From positions 3,658,001-3,722,000 of the forward strand of contig NZ_CP192056.1 of assembly GCF_050942215.1 (NCBI RefSeq): DNA of 64,000 nucleotides. The letters are read 5' to 3'. The position numbers and the translations under genes were made by a program. Positions 17,639 to 26,147 of this stretch are shown here, in pieces. The notes beneath the pieces are model-generated. The model ran no database searches. It was not told the origin of the DNA and worked only from the letters and a program-made list of their open reading frames with translations. Each line of letters begins with the position of its first letter. Positions within the stretch are counted from its first letter, which is position 1. The DNA comes from Sphaerimonospora sp050942215 (GTDB lineage: Bacteria > Actinomycetota > Actinomycetes > Streptosporangiales > Streptosporangiaceae).

Positions 17639-18415
17639 ATGAGCGTGTTGGACCAGTTCAGACTCGACGGCAAGGTCGCCATCGTCACCGGCGCCTCCTC
17701 CGGCCTCGGTGTCGGCTTCGCCGAGGCGCTCGCCGACGCCGGCGCCGACGTCGTCCTGGCCGCCCGTCGCGTCGACCGCCTCCAGGAGGTCAAGGAGAAG
17801 ATCACCGCGACCGGTCGCCGGTGCATCGCCGTACGGACCGACGTCTCCAAGGTCGAAGACTGCGACGCGCTGGTGGAAGCGGCGATCGAGCAACTCGGCG
17901 ACGTCCACGTTCTCGTCAACAACGCGGGTGTCGGCCACGCGGCCCCGGCGCACAAGGAGGACCCCGAGGACTTCAACCGGGTCCTCGGCATCAACCTCAT
18001 CGGCGCCTACTACATGGCCCAGGCCTTCGGGCGGGCGTGTATCAAGGCCAAGCACGGCGGCTCGGTGGTGAACGTCTCCTCGGTGCTGGGCATCAGCGGC
18101 GGCGACATCCCGCAGGTGGCCTACTCCTCCTCCAAGGCCGGCATGAACGGGATGACCCGTGATCTGGCGATGCAGTGGTCGGCCCGGTACGGCATCCGCG
18201 TCAACTCCCTGGCGCCGAGCTTCTTCTCCTCGGAGCTGACCGATCCCCTGCTGGCGTCCGATGTCGGGACGAGCAAGGTCCTCGCGCGCACTCCGCTCGG
18301 CCGCATCGGCGAGACCCACGAGCTGTACGGGGCCCTGCTGCTGCTGGCCTCCGACGCCGGCTCGTACATCACCGGCATCACCCTGCCCGTCGACGGCGGC
18401 TGGAGCCTTCACTGA
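17639..18415 (+). CDS. short-chain dehydrogenase/reductase
   Basis: 258 aa classical SDR. TGASSGLGVGF cofactor motif (about 16-26), NNAG (about 93-96), Ser in NVSSVLG and YSSSKAG (Tyr and Lys of the YxxxK site, about 161-165). Probable 3-hydroxyacyl-CoA or alcohol dehydrogenase. Very similar throughout to the SDR at 33041-33817 (both begin MSV.D.F.L.GKVAIVTGASSGLGV), pointing to duplication within the cluster. GAGGA RBS. Confidence 0.92.
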   Translation: MSVLDQFRLDGKVAIVTGASSGLGVGFAEALADAGADVVLAARRVDRLQEVKEKITATGRRCIAVRTDVSKVEDCDALVEAAIEQLGDVHVLVNNAGVGHAAPAHKEDPEDFNRVLGINLIGAYYMAQAFGRACIKAKHGGSVVNVSSVLGISGGDIPQVAYSSSKAGMNGMTRDLAMQWSARYGIRVNSLAPSFFSSELTDPLLASDVGTSKVLARTPLGRIGETHELYGALLLLASDAGSYITGITLPVDGGWSLH

Positions 18416-18438
18416 GGACATCGCCGTAGCAGTCCGGG

Positions 18439-18473
18439 CTGTGAGCCGGGCCGGTCGCCGGTCCGGCTCACAG
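18439..18473. terminator. hairpin terminator after the SDR
   Basis: Eleven-base perfect stem (18439-18449 with 18463-18473) and a 13-base GC-rich loop, 23 bases after the SDR stop. Confidence 0.65.
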
Positions 18474-18541
18474 TGCTGCCCGCCGCGCGCGTCGATGACC
18501 TCCCTCTTTGCCTCAAGTCAGCAAACTAGGGCCTTGTTTCC

Positions 18542-18556
18542 TTCCGTTAAACGTGA
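18542..18556. promoter_or_regulatory. regulon operator, TTCCGTTAAACGTGA
   Basis: One mismatch in the left arm and one at position 9. Lies 58 bases upstream of the substrate-binding protein start at 18614. Confidence 0.6.
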
Positions 18557-18613
18557 AATGCTCACCGGGCAACTGAGGCCCCGCGAAGAGGCCTTGTATG
18601 ATGGAGGTTCGCA

Positions 18614-19657
18614 ATGCGCAACGGATACCAGACTCGCGTTGCTCTCGCCTCGATAGCCCTGCTGCTCACCGCCACGGCCGCCGCGTGCGGCGGCGACTCC
18701 GATGACACGTCCACCGCCGCCCAGGCCACCGGGGGCACCGAGACGGTCCGAGTGATGATGTACCCGGCCCAGTCGTACCGGCTGCCGGTGATGATCGCTC
18801 AGCAGCAGGGCATGTTCGAGAAGCGCGGCATCAATATCGAAATCACCGAGCAGCCCGCCAACCTGCAGGGCATGCAGGGCCTGACCGCGACGAAGTCCGA
18901 CGTCGGCATCGTCACGGTCGGCACGCTCGGCCAGGGCTGGCAGGCCGGCGCGAAGGGCGCCTTCTTCTGCGGCGGCATCAAGGTGCTGCAGACCACTCTG
19001 ATGGCTCCGGCGGACAGCACGCTCCCGTCGACCGCCGAGGGCGCCACCTGGCAGGAGGTGCTGCAGGCCCTGAAGGGCAAGAAGATCGGCATCCAGACCC
19101 CGGTGGGATCCGGTCTCCAGAAGATCTTCGCCGCGGCGCTCGAAGAGGCCGGAGTCACCGACGTGACCTACGTCAACCTCGGCGGCGGCAGCAGCGCCGC
19201 CATCGCGGCACTCGGCAACGGCAGCGTCGACGTGGCCCAGCTCAACCCGACCGGCACCCAGTTCGTCCTGGACGCCAAGTCGGGCAAGCCCCTGCTCTAC
19301 ATGTCCGAGGGGCCCACCACGTACAAGGAGTATTACGGCAGCGGCTGGGTGGGCAGCGCCGAGTTCCTCCAGCAGAAGCCCGCGGCCGCCAAGGCGTTCT
19401 GCGACGTCATCGACGATGCCCTGGGCTTCATCCGTGACTCCGCGAACCGCGAGACCACGCTGGACATGCTGGTGAAGGACACCGGCATCACCGAGCCCGT
19501 GGCCGAACTCGTCCTCGACCAGACCTACGGCGACTTCTCGACCGAACTGCCCAAGGACACGCTCGACACGACCTTCGACGCGTACGTCAAGCTCGGCGTT
19601 CTCGAGGCGGAACCGAAGCCGTCCTACGACTCCCTCGTGGTCCTGCCCGGGAGTTGA
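18614..19657 (+). CDS. ABC transporter substrate-binding lipoprotein (SsuA/TauA/NMT1 type)
   Basis: 347 aa. Signal peptide ending in a lipobox (TATAAAC, Cys25), so it should be anchored outside the membrane. VMMYPAQSYRLPVMIAQQQGMFEKRGI is the characteristic opening of NMT1/SsuA-like proteins; conserved ATKSDVGIVT and FFCGGIKVLQ follow. Likely binds the organic acid fed into the pathway. GGAGG RBS. Its ATPase and permease lie at 21990 and 22900, separated by SnoaL-like, SDR and relic genes. Two broken paralogues are at 20339 and 42608. Confidence 0.88.
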   Translation: MRNGYQTRVALASIALLLTATAAACGGDSDDTSTAAQATGGTETVRVMMYPAQSYRLPVMIAQQQGMFEKRGINIEITEQPANLQGMQGLTATKSDVGIVTVGTLGQGWQAGAKGAFFCGGIKVLQTTLMAPADSTLPSTAEGATWQEVLQALKGKKIGIQTPVGSGLQKIFAAALEEAGVTDVTYVNLGGGSSAAIAALGNGSVDVAQLNPTGTQFVLDAKSGKPLLYMSEGPTTYKEYYGSGWVGSAEFLQQKPAAAKAFCDVIDDALGFIRDSANRETTLDMLVKDTGITEPVAELVLDQTYGDFSTELPKDTLDTTFDAYVKLGVLEAEPKPSYDSLVVLPGS

Positions 19658-19759
19658 ACCGCGCCGCTCGCGACCAGGCCGGTCCGGACTCGGCGCTCAC
19701 CCGCGAAGAGCCGCCGGAGACCGTCCTCGGTCGCGAGCGGGCACGAAGGAGAAGGATCC

Positions 19760-20251
19760 ATGGCCACAGCAGGAGGGCGTGCCGACGCCGCCCGGTCCCC
19801 TGCTCTGCAAGACCGCCTGGACATCGCGGATCTTCTGGCACGTTACTGCGTCGCGCTGGACGGCCGTGACTGGGACCTGCTGGGGCAGGTCTTCACCGAA
19901 GACGCGGCGGCCGAGTACGGCAGCGCGGGCAGCCCACGTGGACTGCCCGCCATCGTCGAGGTCGTCCGCGCCTCTCTGGAGCCCCTGGACGCCAGCCAGC
20001 ACTTCATCGGCACCTCGCTGATCGAGGCGACCGGCGCCGACGAGGCGACCGGCCGCACATACCTGATCGCCCAGCATGTCAAGAACGGCACGCCTGGCGG
20101 CGACCTCTTCACCATCGCCGGCACCTACGTCGACCGGTTCGTCCGAACCCGCGACGGCTGGCGCATCGCCGACCGGCACCTGCACCACACCTGGACCCAG
20201 GGCAACCCGGCCGTGCTCGCCTCGCACCGGGCCGGGCCCGGCACCGGTTAG
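19760..20251 (+). CDS. SnoaL-like / NTF2-fold protein
   Basis: 163 aa. RLDIADLLARYCVALDGRDWDLLGQVFTEDAAAEY is typical of the SnoaL_4 type (helix, then an acidic pocket residue); FVRTRDGWRIADRHL forms the C-terminal strand with a pocket Arg/His. Could be a hydratase/isomerase or ring-hydroxylating-dioxygenase-beta-like fold; no reaction assigned. AAGGAGAAGG RBS before ATG 19760. Between the transporter SBP and its relic, same strand. Confidence 0.75.
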   Translation: MATAGGRADAARSPALQDRLDIADLLARYCVALDGRDWDLLGQVFTEDAAAEYGSAGSPRGLPAIVEVVRASLEPLDASQHFIGTSLIEATGADEATGRTYLIAQHVKNGTPGGDLFTIAGTYVDRFVRTRDGWRIADRHLHHTWTQGNPAVLASHRAGPGTG

Positions 20252-20338
20252 GGCTCAGCCCCCGGAATCTTCGCGCGCGCTCCCCCACGTATCGCGATTC
20301 CCGCCATGCCCGTCCTGTCCTCGTTCAGGAGATTGTTC

Positions 20339-20890
20339 ATGCGTGTATCGCATCCATCCCGGATCGCTCTCCTCTCGGCCGCGCCGCTGGTCGCCGCCGC
20401 GACGGCCGCCTGTGGAGGCGGCGACCCCGCGGCTTCCGACTCGCCCGGGGCCGCGGCGACCGGGGGGACGCGGCCCCTCCGCGTGATGATGTTCCCCGCT
20501 CAGGCATACCGGCTGCCCGTCATGATCGCGGAGAAGCACGGGATGTTCCAGAAGCGGGACATCGAGATCGAGATCATCGAGCTCCTCCAGGAGCGACCTG
20601 AGAGCGCCAAGGTGTTCTGCGACGCGGTGGACGAGGCCCTGACCTTCATCGACGATCCGGCCGACCTCGCGGCCAGCGCCTCCGTGCCGGCAGCCGACAC
20701 GGGGGTCAGCCCCGAGGTGGCGAACCTCGTCGTCGAGCAGGCGTACAAGGACTTCTCGACCACCCTCGACAAGGAAACCCTCACGAGGACCTTCGACATG
20801 TTCGTCGATCTCGGCATCGCGAAGGCCGAGCCGCGGCCGAATCACGACGAACCGGTGGCAGCGTCCAGACAAGGAGCGATTCATGGTTGA
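20339..20890 (+). pseudogene. internally deleted substrate-binding protein
   Basis: 183-codon open frame with good RBS (CAGGAG), signal peptide and lipobox (TAAC, Cys). Residues 1-77 match the start of the SBP at 18614 (MMFPAQAYRLPVMIAEKHGMFQKRDIEIEI without the intervening body), then the frame jumps to QERPESAKVFCDAVDEALTF, matching that protein from about residue 252 to the end. About 170 central residues, including most of both lobes, are gone in frame. It cannot form the two-lobed binding fold. Still translated in principle, and its stop overlaps the next SDR start by eight bases. Confidence 0.85.
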
Positions 20891-21665
20891 CCTGGCCGGA
20901 CGGACGGTGATCGTCACCGGTGGGGCACGTGGTCAGGGCGAGGCCGAGGTCCGCCGGTTCATCGACGCCAACGCGCACGTGCTGATCGCGGACGTACTCG
21001 AAGAGCGCGGCCGGGCACTGGCCGGCGAACTGGGCGAGCGCGCCCGGTTCCTCCGCCTCGACGTCACACGGGAGGAGGACTGGGCGGCGGCCGTCGAATC
21101 GCTGACGGACTGGCCCCCCGTGCGCGTCCTCGTCAACAACGCGGGCGTCCACTGGAAGCGCGGTCTGCTCGACGAATCCGCGGCGGAAATGTCGGCCATG
21201 CTCGACGTGAACGTCGTCGGCGCGCTGCTGGGAACGCAGGCGGTCACCGAGGCGATGACCACGGCGGGGGGCGGATCGATCGTCAACGTGTGCTCCGTGC
21301 TCGCCCTGCTCGGAGGGTACGGCAGTGCCGCCTACACGACGTCCAAATGGGCCCTGCGGGGACTCACCAAAGCCGCCGCGCTCGAACTGGGCCCACGCGG
21401 CATCCGGGTCAACGCGATCCACCCCGGATACATCGACACGCCGATGCTCACCGAGGCGGGCCACGGCCGGGACCCGGATCACTACCGTTTCCTGCCGCTC
21501 GGCCGGCCGGGCGCACCGAGGGACGTCGCGGAGTTGGTGCTGTTTCTCGCCTCGGACGAGAGCGGCTACCTCACCGGCGGTGACTTCGTCATCGACGGCG
21601 GCATGACCGCGGGCGGCGGCCCCCGGATGAACAACGCGGCAACGGAACGAGGAGGATCGGCGTGA
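20883..21665 (+). CDS. short-chain dehydrogenase/reductase
   Basis: 260 aa classical SDR. TGGARGQGEAEV cofactor motif (about 12-23), NNAG (about 85-88), Ser in NVCSVLA, YTTSKWA active site (about 151-157), and PGYIDTPM loop. Probable hydroxysteroid- or hydroxyacyl-dehydrogenase type. Overlaps the upstream relic by eight bases and the downstream flavoprotein fragment by GTGA, so the three were one translationally coupled unit. Confidence 0.9.
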   Translation: MVDLAGRTVIVTGGARGQGEAEVRRFIDANAHVLIADVLEERGRALAGELGERARFLRLDVTREEDWAAAVESLTDWPPVRVLVNNAGVHWKRGLLDESAAEMSAMLDVNVVGALLGTQAVTEAMTTAGGGSIVNVCSVLALLGGYGSAAYTTSKWALRGLTKAAALELGPRGIRVNAIHPGYIDTPMLTEAGHGRDPDHYRFLPLGRPGAPRDVAELVLFLASDESGYLTGGDFVIDGGMTAGGGPRMNNAATERGGSA

Positions 21666-21817
21666 CGGACCACAACCGGCATGTCATCGTCGTGGGTGCG
21701 GGTCTGTCCGGGCTGGCGACGGCTCTCGGATCGGCCCTGCGAGGGTGCTCGGTCACGGTCTTCGAGTCGGCGGACCTGGTCGGCGGCGCTGCGGCCTACT
21801 CCGGCGGCCAGGCGTGA
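21662..21817 (+). pseudogene. N-terminal fragment of a KstD-like flavoprotein
   Basis: 51 codons: FAD-binding VIVVGAGLSGLATALGSAL, then FESADLVGGAAAYSGGQ, then Ala-stop. It follows the intact flavoprotein at 54128-55768 almost residue for residue up to GGAAAYSGGQ (which continues VWVGGNH there), so the copy was cut at the same motif. FAD dinucleotide fold present, everything else missing. Confidence 0.88.
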
Positions 21818-21873
21818 CGGATCATCGGGTGGTTCTGCCCGTTCCCCACCTTTTCAATCCAAATATTGATATA

Positions 21874-21888
21874 TAGCGTTAAACGTGA
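21874..21888. promoter_or_regulatory. regulon operator, TAGCGTTAAACGTGA
   Basis: Matches the consensus except at positions 3 and 9. Lies 102 bases upstream of the ABC ATPase start at 21990; a potential GTG at 21885 within it is therefore unlikely to be a start codon. Confidence 0.65.
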
Positions 21889-21989
21889 GATTTTTGAGTC
21901 CGGTCACCGGAGAGCCCGCCTGGCACCCACTCCGCAGTGGCTCCACCGACCGGTTCCGAGATCCTCGCAAGCTGAGGGAGACAGAGACA

Positions 21990-22892
21990 TTGGTAGCCAG
22001 GACTGAGAGCAGATCGGCCACGACGGCCGAATCGACCGCCGCGCCCGGAGCGTCCCCCATGATCTCCTTCAAGGACGTCCACCAGGTGTTCCGCCTCCAG
22101 GGTGCCCGGGGCGCGGACGGCTCCGCCGGTTCCAGGGAACTCGTGGCCCTTCAAGGGGTAAACGTGGAGATCCATGCCGGCCAGTTCGTCGCCCTGGTCG
22201 GTGCGAGCGGCTGCGGCAAGACGACGATGCTGAACATGCTGGCGGGGCTGGTGCGTCCCACGCACGGAGAGGTCACGCTCGCCGGCAAGGCCCCCGAACT
22301 GCCCAACATGGACGTCGGTTACATGTTCGCCAGAGACGCGCTGCTCCCCTGGCGTACCGCTCGCAAGAACGTCGAGCTGCCGCTGGAGACCCGCGGCTGG
22401 GATCGCGGGAAACGCCAGGAACGGGCGCGCGAGATGCTGGAGCTGGTCGGCCTCAAGGGCCGCGAGTCGCAGTACCGCCTGCAGCTGTCGCAGGGCATGC
22501 GACAGCGTGTGGCACTGGCCCGCACGCTGGCCTCCGACCCCTCCCTGCTGCTGATGGACGAGCCGTTCGCCGCTCTGGACGCCCGCACCAAGCTCACGCT
22601 GCAGGCGGAGTTCCTGCGCATCTGGGAGCAGCGCCAGGGCAGCGACCACCGTAAAACGGTCATCTTCGTCACCCACGACCTGCAGGAGGCCGTGCTCCTC
22701 GCCGACCGGGTGATCGTGATGCTGCCCCATCCCGGCCGCATCGCCGAGGATCGCACGATCGACCTGCCACGCCCACGTGCCGAGGACCTCGGCGCGATCC
22801 AGTTCACCGACGAGTTCCAGGGCATCACCCACGATCTGTTCGAGCGGCTCGAAGGCGCGATCGGCGACCGCAGCCGCCGGGACGCGAGCTGA
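21990..22892 (+). CDS. ABC transporter ATPase (SsuB/TauB type)
   Basis: 300 aa. Walker A GASGCGKTT (about 69-77), signature LSQGMRQRVALARTL, Walker B LLLMDEPFAALDA, His switch FVTHDLQEAV. TTG 21990 follows GAGGGAG by nine bases; upstream in-frame starts fall in or near the operator. Energises uptake with the permease eight bases downstream and the SBP at 18614. The Ssu/Tau families move organic acids and sulfonates. Confidence 0.9.
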   Translation: MVARTESRSATTAESTAAPGASPMISFKDVHQVFRLQGARGADGSAGSRELVALQGVNVEIHAGQFVALVGASGCGKTTMLNMLAGLVRPTHGEVTLAGKAPELPNMDVGYMFARDALLPWRTARKNVELPLETRGWDRGKRQERAREMLELVGLKGRESQYRLQLSQGMRQRVALARTLASDPSLLLMDEPFAALDARTKLTLQAEFLRIWEQRQGSDHRKTVIFVTHDLQEAVLLADRVIVMLPHPGRIAEDRTIDLPRPRAEDLGAIQFTDEFQGITHDLFERLEGAIGDRSRRDAS

Positions 22893-22899
22893 GGCGGTC

Positions 22900-23745
22900 A
22901 TGACCATCACCACCGAACGACCGACGGCGGCCTCGGCGCCCAGGGGCAGCGGGACCGCGGGCAACAGCAAGCGGCCCGCCTTCTGGCAGTCGAAGGCGTT
23001 CATCAACACCGCACGCGTTCTGATCTGTGTCGTCTTCCTCGCCCTGTGGGAGTTCGCCTCCAGGCAGGGCTGGCTGGAGGAGACCCTGTTCGGACGGCCC
23101 AGCGGCGTCTGGACGGCGATGCTGGAATACCTGCCGTCGGAACGCAGCATCCAATCGATCAAGGACACGGGCGGCGCGGTCGGCGTCTCCTTCGTCATCG
23201 GCTCGGTCTCCGGCACCCTCGCCGGCCTGATCCTCGGCCTGAGCCCCACCCTCAACTCGGTCTTCGGACCGTTCCTCGCCCCGATCAACAGCGTGCCGCG
23301 CATCGCGCTGGCCCCGCTGTTCATCGCCTGGTTCGGACTGACCATGACGGCGAAGGTGGTCCTGGCCGTCAGCATCGTCTTCTTCATCCTCACGGAGAAC
23401 GCCCGCTCGGCGGTGCGGTCGGTCGACGCCGACCTGATGACGATGGCGCGGGTGGTGGGCCTCAAACGCGGCTCGCTCCTGCTGAAGGTGGTGCTCCCCT
23501 CGGCCGTGCCGACGATGTTCGCCGGCCTGCGGCTGACCTTCGTCTACGCCCTGCTGGGCGTGGTGGCCTCCGAGATGGTCGCCGCCACCGGCGGTCTCGG
23601 CCAGGACATCGTGCTGTACTCGTCCTCGTACCAGATCAACACCGTCTTCGCCATCCTGGTCGAACTGATGGCCATAGCCGTCATCATGAACTGGCTGTTC
23701 AACACCGCGGAGCGGCGCCTGCTGGTATGGCAGGTCACGGATTGA
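22900..23745 (+). CDS. ABC transporter permease (SsuC/TauC type)
   Basis: 281 aa. About six hydrophobic segments; EAA-type loop near VVGLKRGSLLLKVVLPSAVP (about 185-204), which couples to the ATPase. Opens with a polar Thr/Ala-rich tail. Forms the inner-membrane channel. ATG 22900 starts eight bases after the ATPase stop. Confidence 0.9.
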   Translation: MTITTERPTAASAPRGSGTAGNSKRPAFWQSKAFINTARVLICVVFLALWEFASRQGWLEETLFGRPSGVWTAMLEYLPSERSIQSIKDTGGAVGVSFVIGSVSGTLAGLILGLSPTLNSVFGPFLAPINSVPRIALAPLFIAWFGLTMTAKVVLAVSIVFFILTENARSAVRSVDADLMTMARVVGLKRGSLLLKVVLPSAVPTMFAGLRLTFVYALLGVVASEMVAATGGLGQDIVLYSSSYQINTVFAILVELMAIAVIMNWLFNTAERRLLVWQVTD

Positions 23746-23787
23746 CCGCCACCCTCGGCCGCCCGCCCTCCACCCCAGGATCCCGCG

Positions 23788-24975
23788 GTGATCGGTGACT
23801 TCCGCTTCCGGCTCAACGGCGCCACCCCGCCCTTGAGCGTCGATGACTGGCGCGAGCGGGCACGCGGACGCGTCCCCCGCATGGTCTGGGCCTACATCGA
23901 GAACGGCGCGGACGACGAGCGGACCCTTCAGGAGAACCAGGCCGCCTACCGAGACTGGTACCTCAACCAGCGGGTGCTGGCCGGCGTCGCCGACGTGGAT
24001 CTCACGGTGACGATCGCCGGCACCCGACTTGACCTGCCCATCGTCCTGGCTCCTACCGGACTGGCCGGGGCCGCACACTGGCACGGAGACCTCGGCGCGG
24101 CGCGTGCGGCCGAGCGGAACGGCACCCGGCTGGTGCTCAGCAGCGCCTCCTCCTACAGCATCGAGGAGGTCGGACGGGGCACCGAGGAGCACCACTGGTT
24201 CCAGCTGTACCCGTGGCGCGACCGTCGTCTGATCGGATCCCTGATGGACCGCGCCAGGGACAGCGGTTTCACCGCCCTGTTCGTGACGGTCGACGTGCCG
24301 GTATACGGCAACCGCCTGCGCGAGCGGCGCACCGGAATGGCCATTCCCCCGACCCTCACCCCGGCACGGATCCTGGACGCGGCCCGACGGCCCCGCTGGA
24401 TCTACGGCTACCTGCGGCACCGCCGTACGACGCTGCGGAACCTGATCCCCGACGACGCCCGTGTGAGCGAGGTCGAGTCGGTGGAGATCCAGTCCGAGAA
24501 CCTGACGGCGGACATCGGCTGGGGTGATCTGGAGTGGATCCGGTCCCGATGGAACGGCCCTCTGTACGTCAAGGGCGTGCTCCACCCCGACGACGCCGAG
24601 CGTGTGGTGGACCTCGGTGTGGACGGCGTCGTCGTCTCCAACCACGGCGGCCGGCAGCTCAACGCCGTGCCGCCCGCCATCCGCGCGCTGCCCGCGGTGG
24701 CGGAACGGATCGGCCACCGCGCCGATGTCCTGGTGGACGGCGGCATCAGATCAGGTACGGATGTCATCATCGCGCTGGCCCTCGGCGCCCGGGCCTGCCT
24801 CATCGGGCGGCCCCTGGTCTATGGGCTCGCCGGCGGCGGCACCCGGGGGGTCGCGGCCGTGCTGGCGATACTCAGAGAGGAAATGATCCGCGGCCTGACC
24901 CTGATGGGCACTCCGACGGTCAAGGACCTCGGCCCCGACAGCCTGTCCCCCGCGCGGCGGCCCACGCTGACATGA
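23788..24975 (+). CDS. FMN-dependent 2-hydroxyacid dehydrogenase/oxidase
   Basis: 395 aa TIM barrel of the lactate/mandelate dehydrogenase family. LAPTGLAGAAHWHGDLGAARAA (N-terminal), FVTVDVPVYGNRLRERR, and active-site VVSNHGGRQLNAVP, whose His is the base and Arg binds the carboxylate. Oxidises an L-2-hydroxyacid to the 2-oxoacid. It could feed the ThDP enzyme at 57835, as mandelate dehydrogenase feeds benzoylformate decarboxylase; that pairing is inference. GTG start at 23788. A 19-bp terminator follows. Confidence 0.9.
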   Translation: MIGDFRFRLNGATPPLSVDDWRERARGRVPRMVWAYIENGADDERTLQENQAAYRDWYLNQRVLAGVADVDLTVTIAGTRLDLPIVLAPTGLAGAAHWHGDLGAARAAERNGTRLVLSSASSYSIEEVGRGTEEHHWFQLYPWRDRRLIGSLMDRARDSGFTALFVTVDVPVYGNRLRERRTGMAIPPTLTPARILDAARRPRWIYGYLRHRRTTLRNLIPDDARVSEVESVEIQSENLTADIGWGDLEWIRSRWNGPLYVKGVLHPDDAERVVDLGVDGVVVSNHGGRQLNAVPPAIRALPAVAERIGHRADVLVDGGIRSGTDVIIALALGARACLIGRPLVYGLAGGGTRGVAAVLAILREEMIRGLTLMGTPTVKDLGPDSLSPARRPTLT

Positions 24976-24987
24976 CGCCCTCCACGC

Positions 24988-25032
24988 CCATGAAGGAGGG
25001 GCCGCCGATTCCCGGCGGCCCCTCCTTCATGG
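24988..25032. terminator. very strong bidirectional hairpin
   Basis: Nineteen-base perfect stem (24988-25006 with 25014-25032) and a seven-base loop. It ends the transporter/dehydrogenase operon and meets the decayed FGE gene from the other side. The minus-strand reading frame of that gene runs straight through it. Confidence 0.85.
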
Positions 25033-25979
25033 CGATCCAGCCGGCCGCCCGGCTGGACGTGGGCACCGTCCAGGTCGATGACCGAACGGCGCGCGGCTCG
25101 GACCACTGACCGATGGCAGAGATACGAGCCGCCGCGAATCACCTTCTCGGTTCCCTCGGCCGGGCCCAGCGGATCGACCCGGGTAGCCTCCGCACCGTCC
25201 ACGTGCCAGGTGGTGGACCACCAGTCCGCGCACCATTCCCACACATTGCCGACGATGTTGCGGAGCCCGAAGTCGTTGGACGCGTACGCGGTCACTGGCG
25301 CGGTGCCCAGGTAACCGTCCTCGCCGGTGTTGCGGTCGGGAAAGTCCCCCTGCCAGATGTTGCACCGGTGCACTCCATCGGGCACGAGCTCGTCTCCCCA
25401 GGGAAACCGTGCCCTCTCCAGCCCCCCGCGTGCGGCACGTTCCCACTCGGCCTCCGTAGGAAGACGCTTGCCCGCCCATTGGGCGTAGGCGTCCGCGTCC
25501 CGCCAGGAGACGTGCACCACCGGGTGGTCCTCCCGTCCTTCGATCGTCGATCCCGGTCCCTCGGGCGTCCGCCAGGTGGCTCCGTACATCGGCACCCACC
25601 ATGGCGTCGCCGTGGAACGCGCGGGAATGACATATCGCCAAGCCTTCTCCGTGAGAAACCCGGCGAAGACGAAGGACCAGCCGTACCTTTCCGCATCGGT
25701 GACGTGGCCGGTCTCTGTGACGAACGCCACGAACAGGGAGTTGGTCACCGTGGTGGCGTCCATCAGGAACGGCCGCACCCTCACCTCGCGCACCGGGCCC
25801 TCTCCATCGGAGGCGAACGTCTCCTCGCGATCGTCGCCCATCAGGAAGGCACCGCCGGGGATCGCCACCATTTCGCCCGTACCGGGCCGCACCCGGAGCT
25901 GCCGCCGCGCGTTCGCCGTAAGCCCCCTCCGGGGCGGCTCCTCAGCGGACTGCCGTCGCGGACCACAGCATGCGCTCAC
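25027..25979 (-). pseudogene. decayed formylglycine-generating enzyme (SUMF1/FGE)
   Basis: FGE fold is well preserved over most of its length: VAIPGGAFLMGDD, HPVVHVSWRDADAYAQWAGK, LPTEAEWERAARGG, CNIWQGDFPDRNT, GNVWEWCADWW, VIRGGSYLCH. FGE activates sulfatases by oxidising a Cys, using two copper-binding cysteines in a GGSYLCHDSYC-type motif. Here the first Cys is present but a short deletion after LCH removes the second. Just downstream the reading frame no longer fits the family; a one-base shift restores TSSRAAGWIA, similar to the normal end. No proper stop exists before the terminator. GTG 25979, with GGGAGAGG upstream, is the best start. Confidence 0.75.
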
Positions 25980-26147
25980 AACGATTCCTCTCCCTCTGAC
26001 GGGTGGATCAAAGGCGCCCGGACCGGGAGTCGCGGCCGGAGCGGACATTCGGAGAGGTTCTGAAGCCGCCCGATGATCCAGGACCTCTTCAAGGAGCCGT
26101 CCGCGGCCCTCGCCCATCCGTGCAGTCGGGCCGCGGATCGTCGCCCT

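Noticed and set aside
20339..20890. Short SBP as an intact minimal binding protein
   Set aside because: Lacks about 170 residues covering most of both lobes, so a ligand cleft cannot form.
25027..25979. FGE gene as fully functional
   Set aside because: Second active-site Cys missing and the C-terminal frame is disturbed; a sequencing error could explain the frame but would not restore the Cys.
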